A DNA stretch of 64,000 bases. It comes from Bacteroides sp. (GTDB lineage: Bacteria > Bacteroidota > Bacteroidia > Bacteroidales > Muribaculaceae). The stretch is taken from NCBI GenBank assembly GCA_014801535.1, contig JAAVEA010000007.1:32162-96161 (forward strand), written 5' to 3'. The notes beneath the pieces were generated by a model. It had not been told where the DNA came from. It worked only from the letters and a program-made list of their open reading frames with translations, and did not search any database. The position numbers were made by a program, and so were the translations under genes. Below are positions 63,751 to 64,000 of this stretch, one piece after another. Every line of letters starts with the position of its first letter. The first letter of the stretch is position 1.

Positions 63751-64000
63751 CAGAAGAAATCATCACCAAACGTCATCCTTCAGTAGAGGCATTCTTTGCA
63801 GATGCCCGTGAATTAACCGAGATGATTGACACTATTGCCAAGAGCGTTCGTCCCGCACTCAATGGTCAGACCTTCATTGATGACAAAGAACTCTCCGACC
63901 GACTCTCGCTCCACCGTCGAACCCTCCAGAACTTCCGCAATGACAACATCCTCCCCTACCACAAAATCGGTGGCAAAGTAATCTACGACGAAGCCGAAAT
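63747..64000 (+). CDS. excisionase-type HTH protein, partial at window end
   Basis: From ATG 63747 and open at 64000 (84 codons). RHPSVEAFFADARELTEMID is helical. FIDDKELSDRLSLHRRTLQN, then NDNILPYHKIGGKVIYDEAE, is a standard HTH_17 domain. This is the second of a tandem pair found next to integrase and mobilisation genes in Bacteroidales elements, so more of an integrative element probably lies to the right. Confidence 0.8.
   Translation, partial: MTEEIITKRHPSVEAFFADARELTEMIDTIAKSVRPALNGQTFIDDKELSDRLSLHRRTLQNFRNDNILPYHKIGGKVIYDEAE

Overview
The window looks like chromosomal DNA of a gut Bacteroidales bacterium, most likely a member of the Muribaculaceae or a close relative (the family is an inference). 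Four things support this. There is a SusC-type receptor. Two Omp85 lipoproteins are present, one directly behind a TamB-like gene. The small-protein families include DUF6048, DUF6452 and DUF4922. Promoters repeatedly match the Bacteroidetes pattern TTTG-N19/20-TAnnTTTG. Such promoters with exact spacing lie upstream of susC, fumarase, the amidase gene, gdhA, ompA, the tam operon and tRNA-Lys.

Layout. 1-2934: the 5' two thirds of a susC gene cut by the window edge, then a HepT/MntA toxin-antitoxin pair. 3015-8738 (minus): nhaA, bcp, a palindromic repeat cluster, lepA and a class I fumarase. 8952-22682 (plus): a probable cell-wall operon (split amidase with golvesin domain, glycosyltransferase, DUF4922 protein, AmpG-like transporter, Omp85 lipoprotein, HAD phosphatase, acyl-ACP thioesterase), followed by a P1B metal ATPase and a Fur-family regulator. 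22780-25584 (minus): glutamate dehydrogenase and an OmpA-family porin. 26020-33346 (plus): a degenerate M23 protein, dxr, rseP, an RlmI-like methyltransferase, an M49 peptidase and an AlkD-like protein. 34361-35229: a decayed insertion element with long terminal inverted repeats. 35308-44317: vanZ-like, tamB, tamL, a lipoprotein and an SGNH hydrolase. 44450-52528: a lipoprotein, a giant BspA-type leucine-rich-repeat protein, a TPR/AraC regulator and typA. 52748-52945: a 198-bp MITE related to the decayed element. 52948-56892 (minus): glycosyltransferase, DUF6452, DUF6048, choloylglycine hydrolase and a small basic membrane protein.

From tRNA-Lys at 57159 onward the character changes to an AT-rich accessory region. 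It holds unrecognised ORFs, a lipocalin-like lipoprotein, a tiny J-domain protein, a degenerate second tRNA-Lys with an enlarged D-loop, an MqsR-like toxin with an HTH-Panacea antitoxin, a truncated DUF4143 ATPase, and tandem excisionase-type HTH genes that probably mark the start of an integrative element running off the right edge.

The most unusual signal is structural. The decayed element and the MITE share an end design: terminal inverted repeat, then a long hairpin about 72 nt inside the end. Its stems are kept while the bases change on both sides. This covariation is seen by eye and has not been tested computationally.
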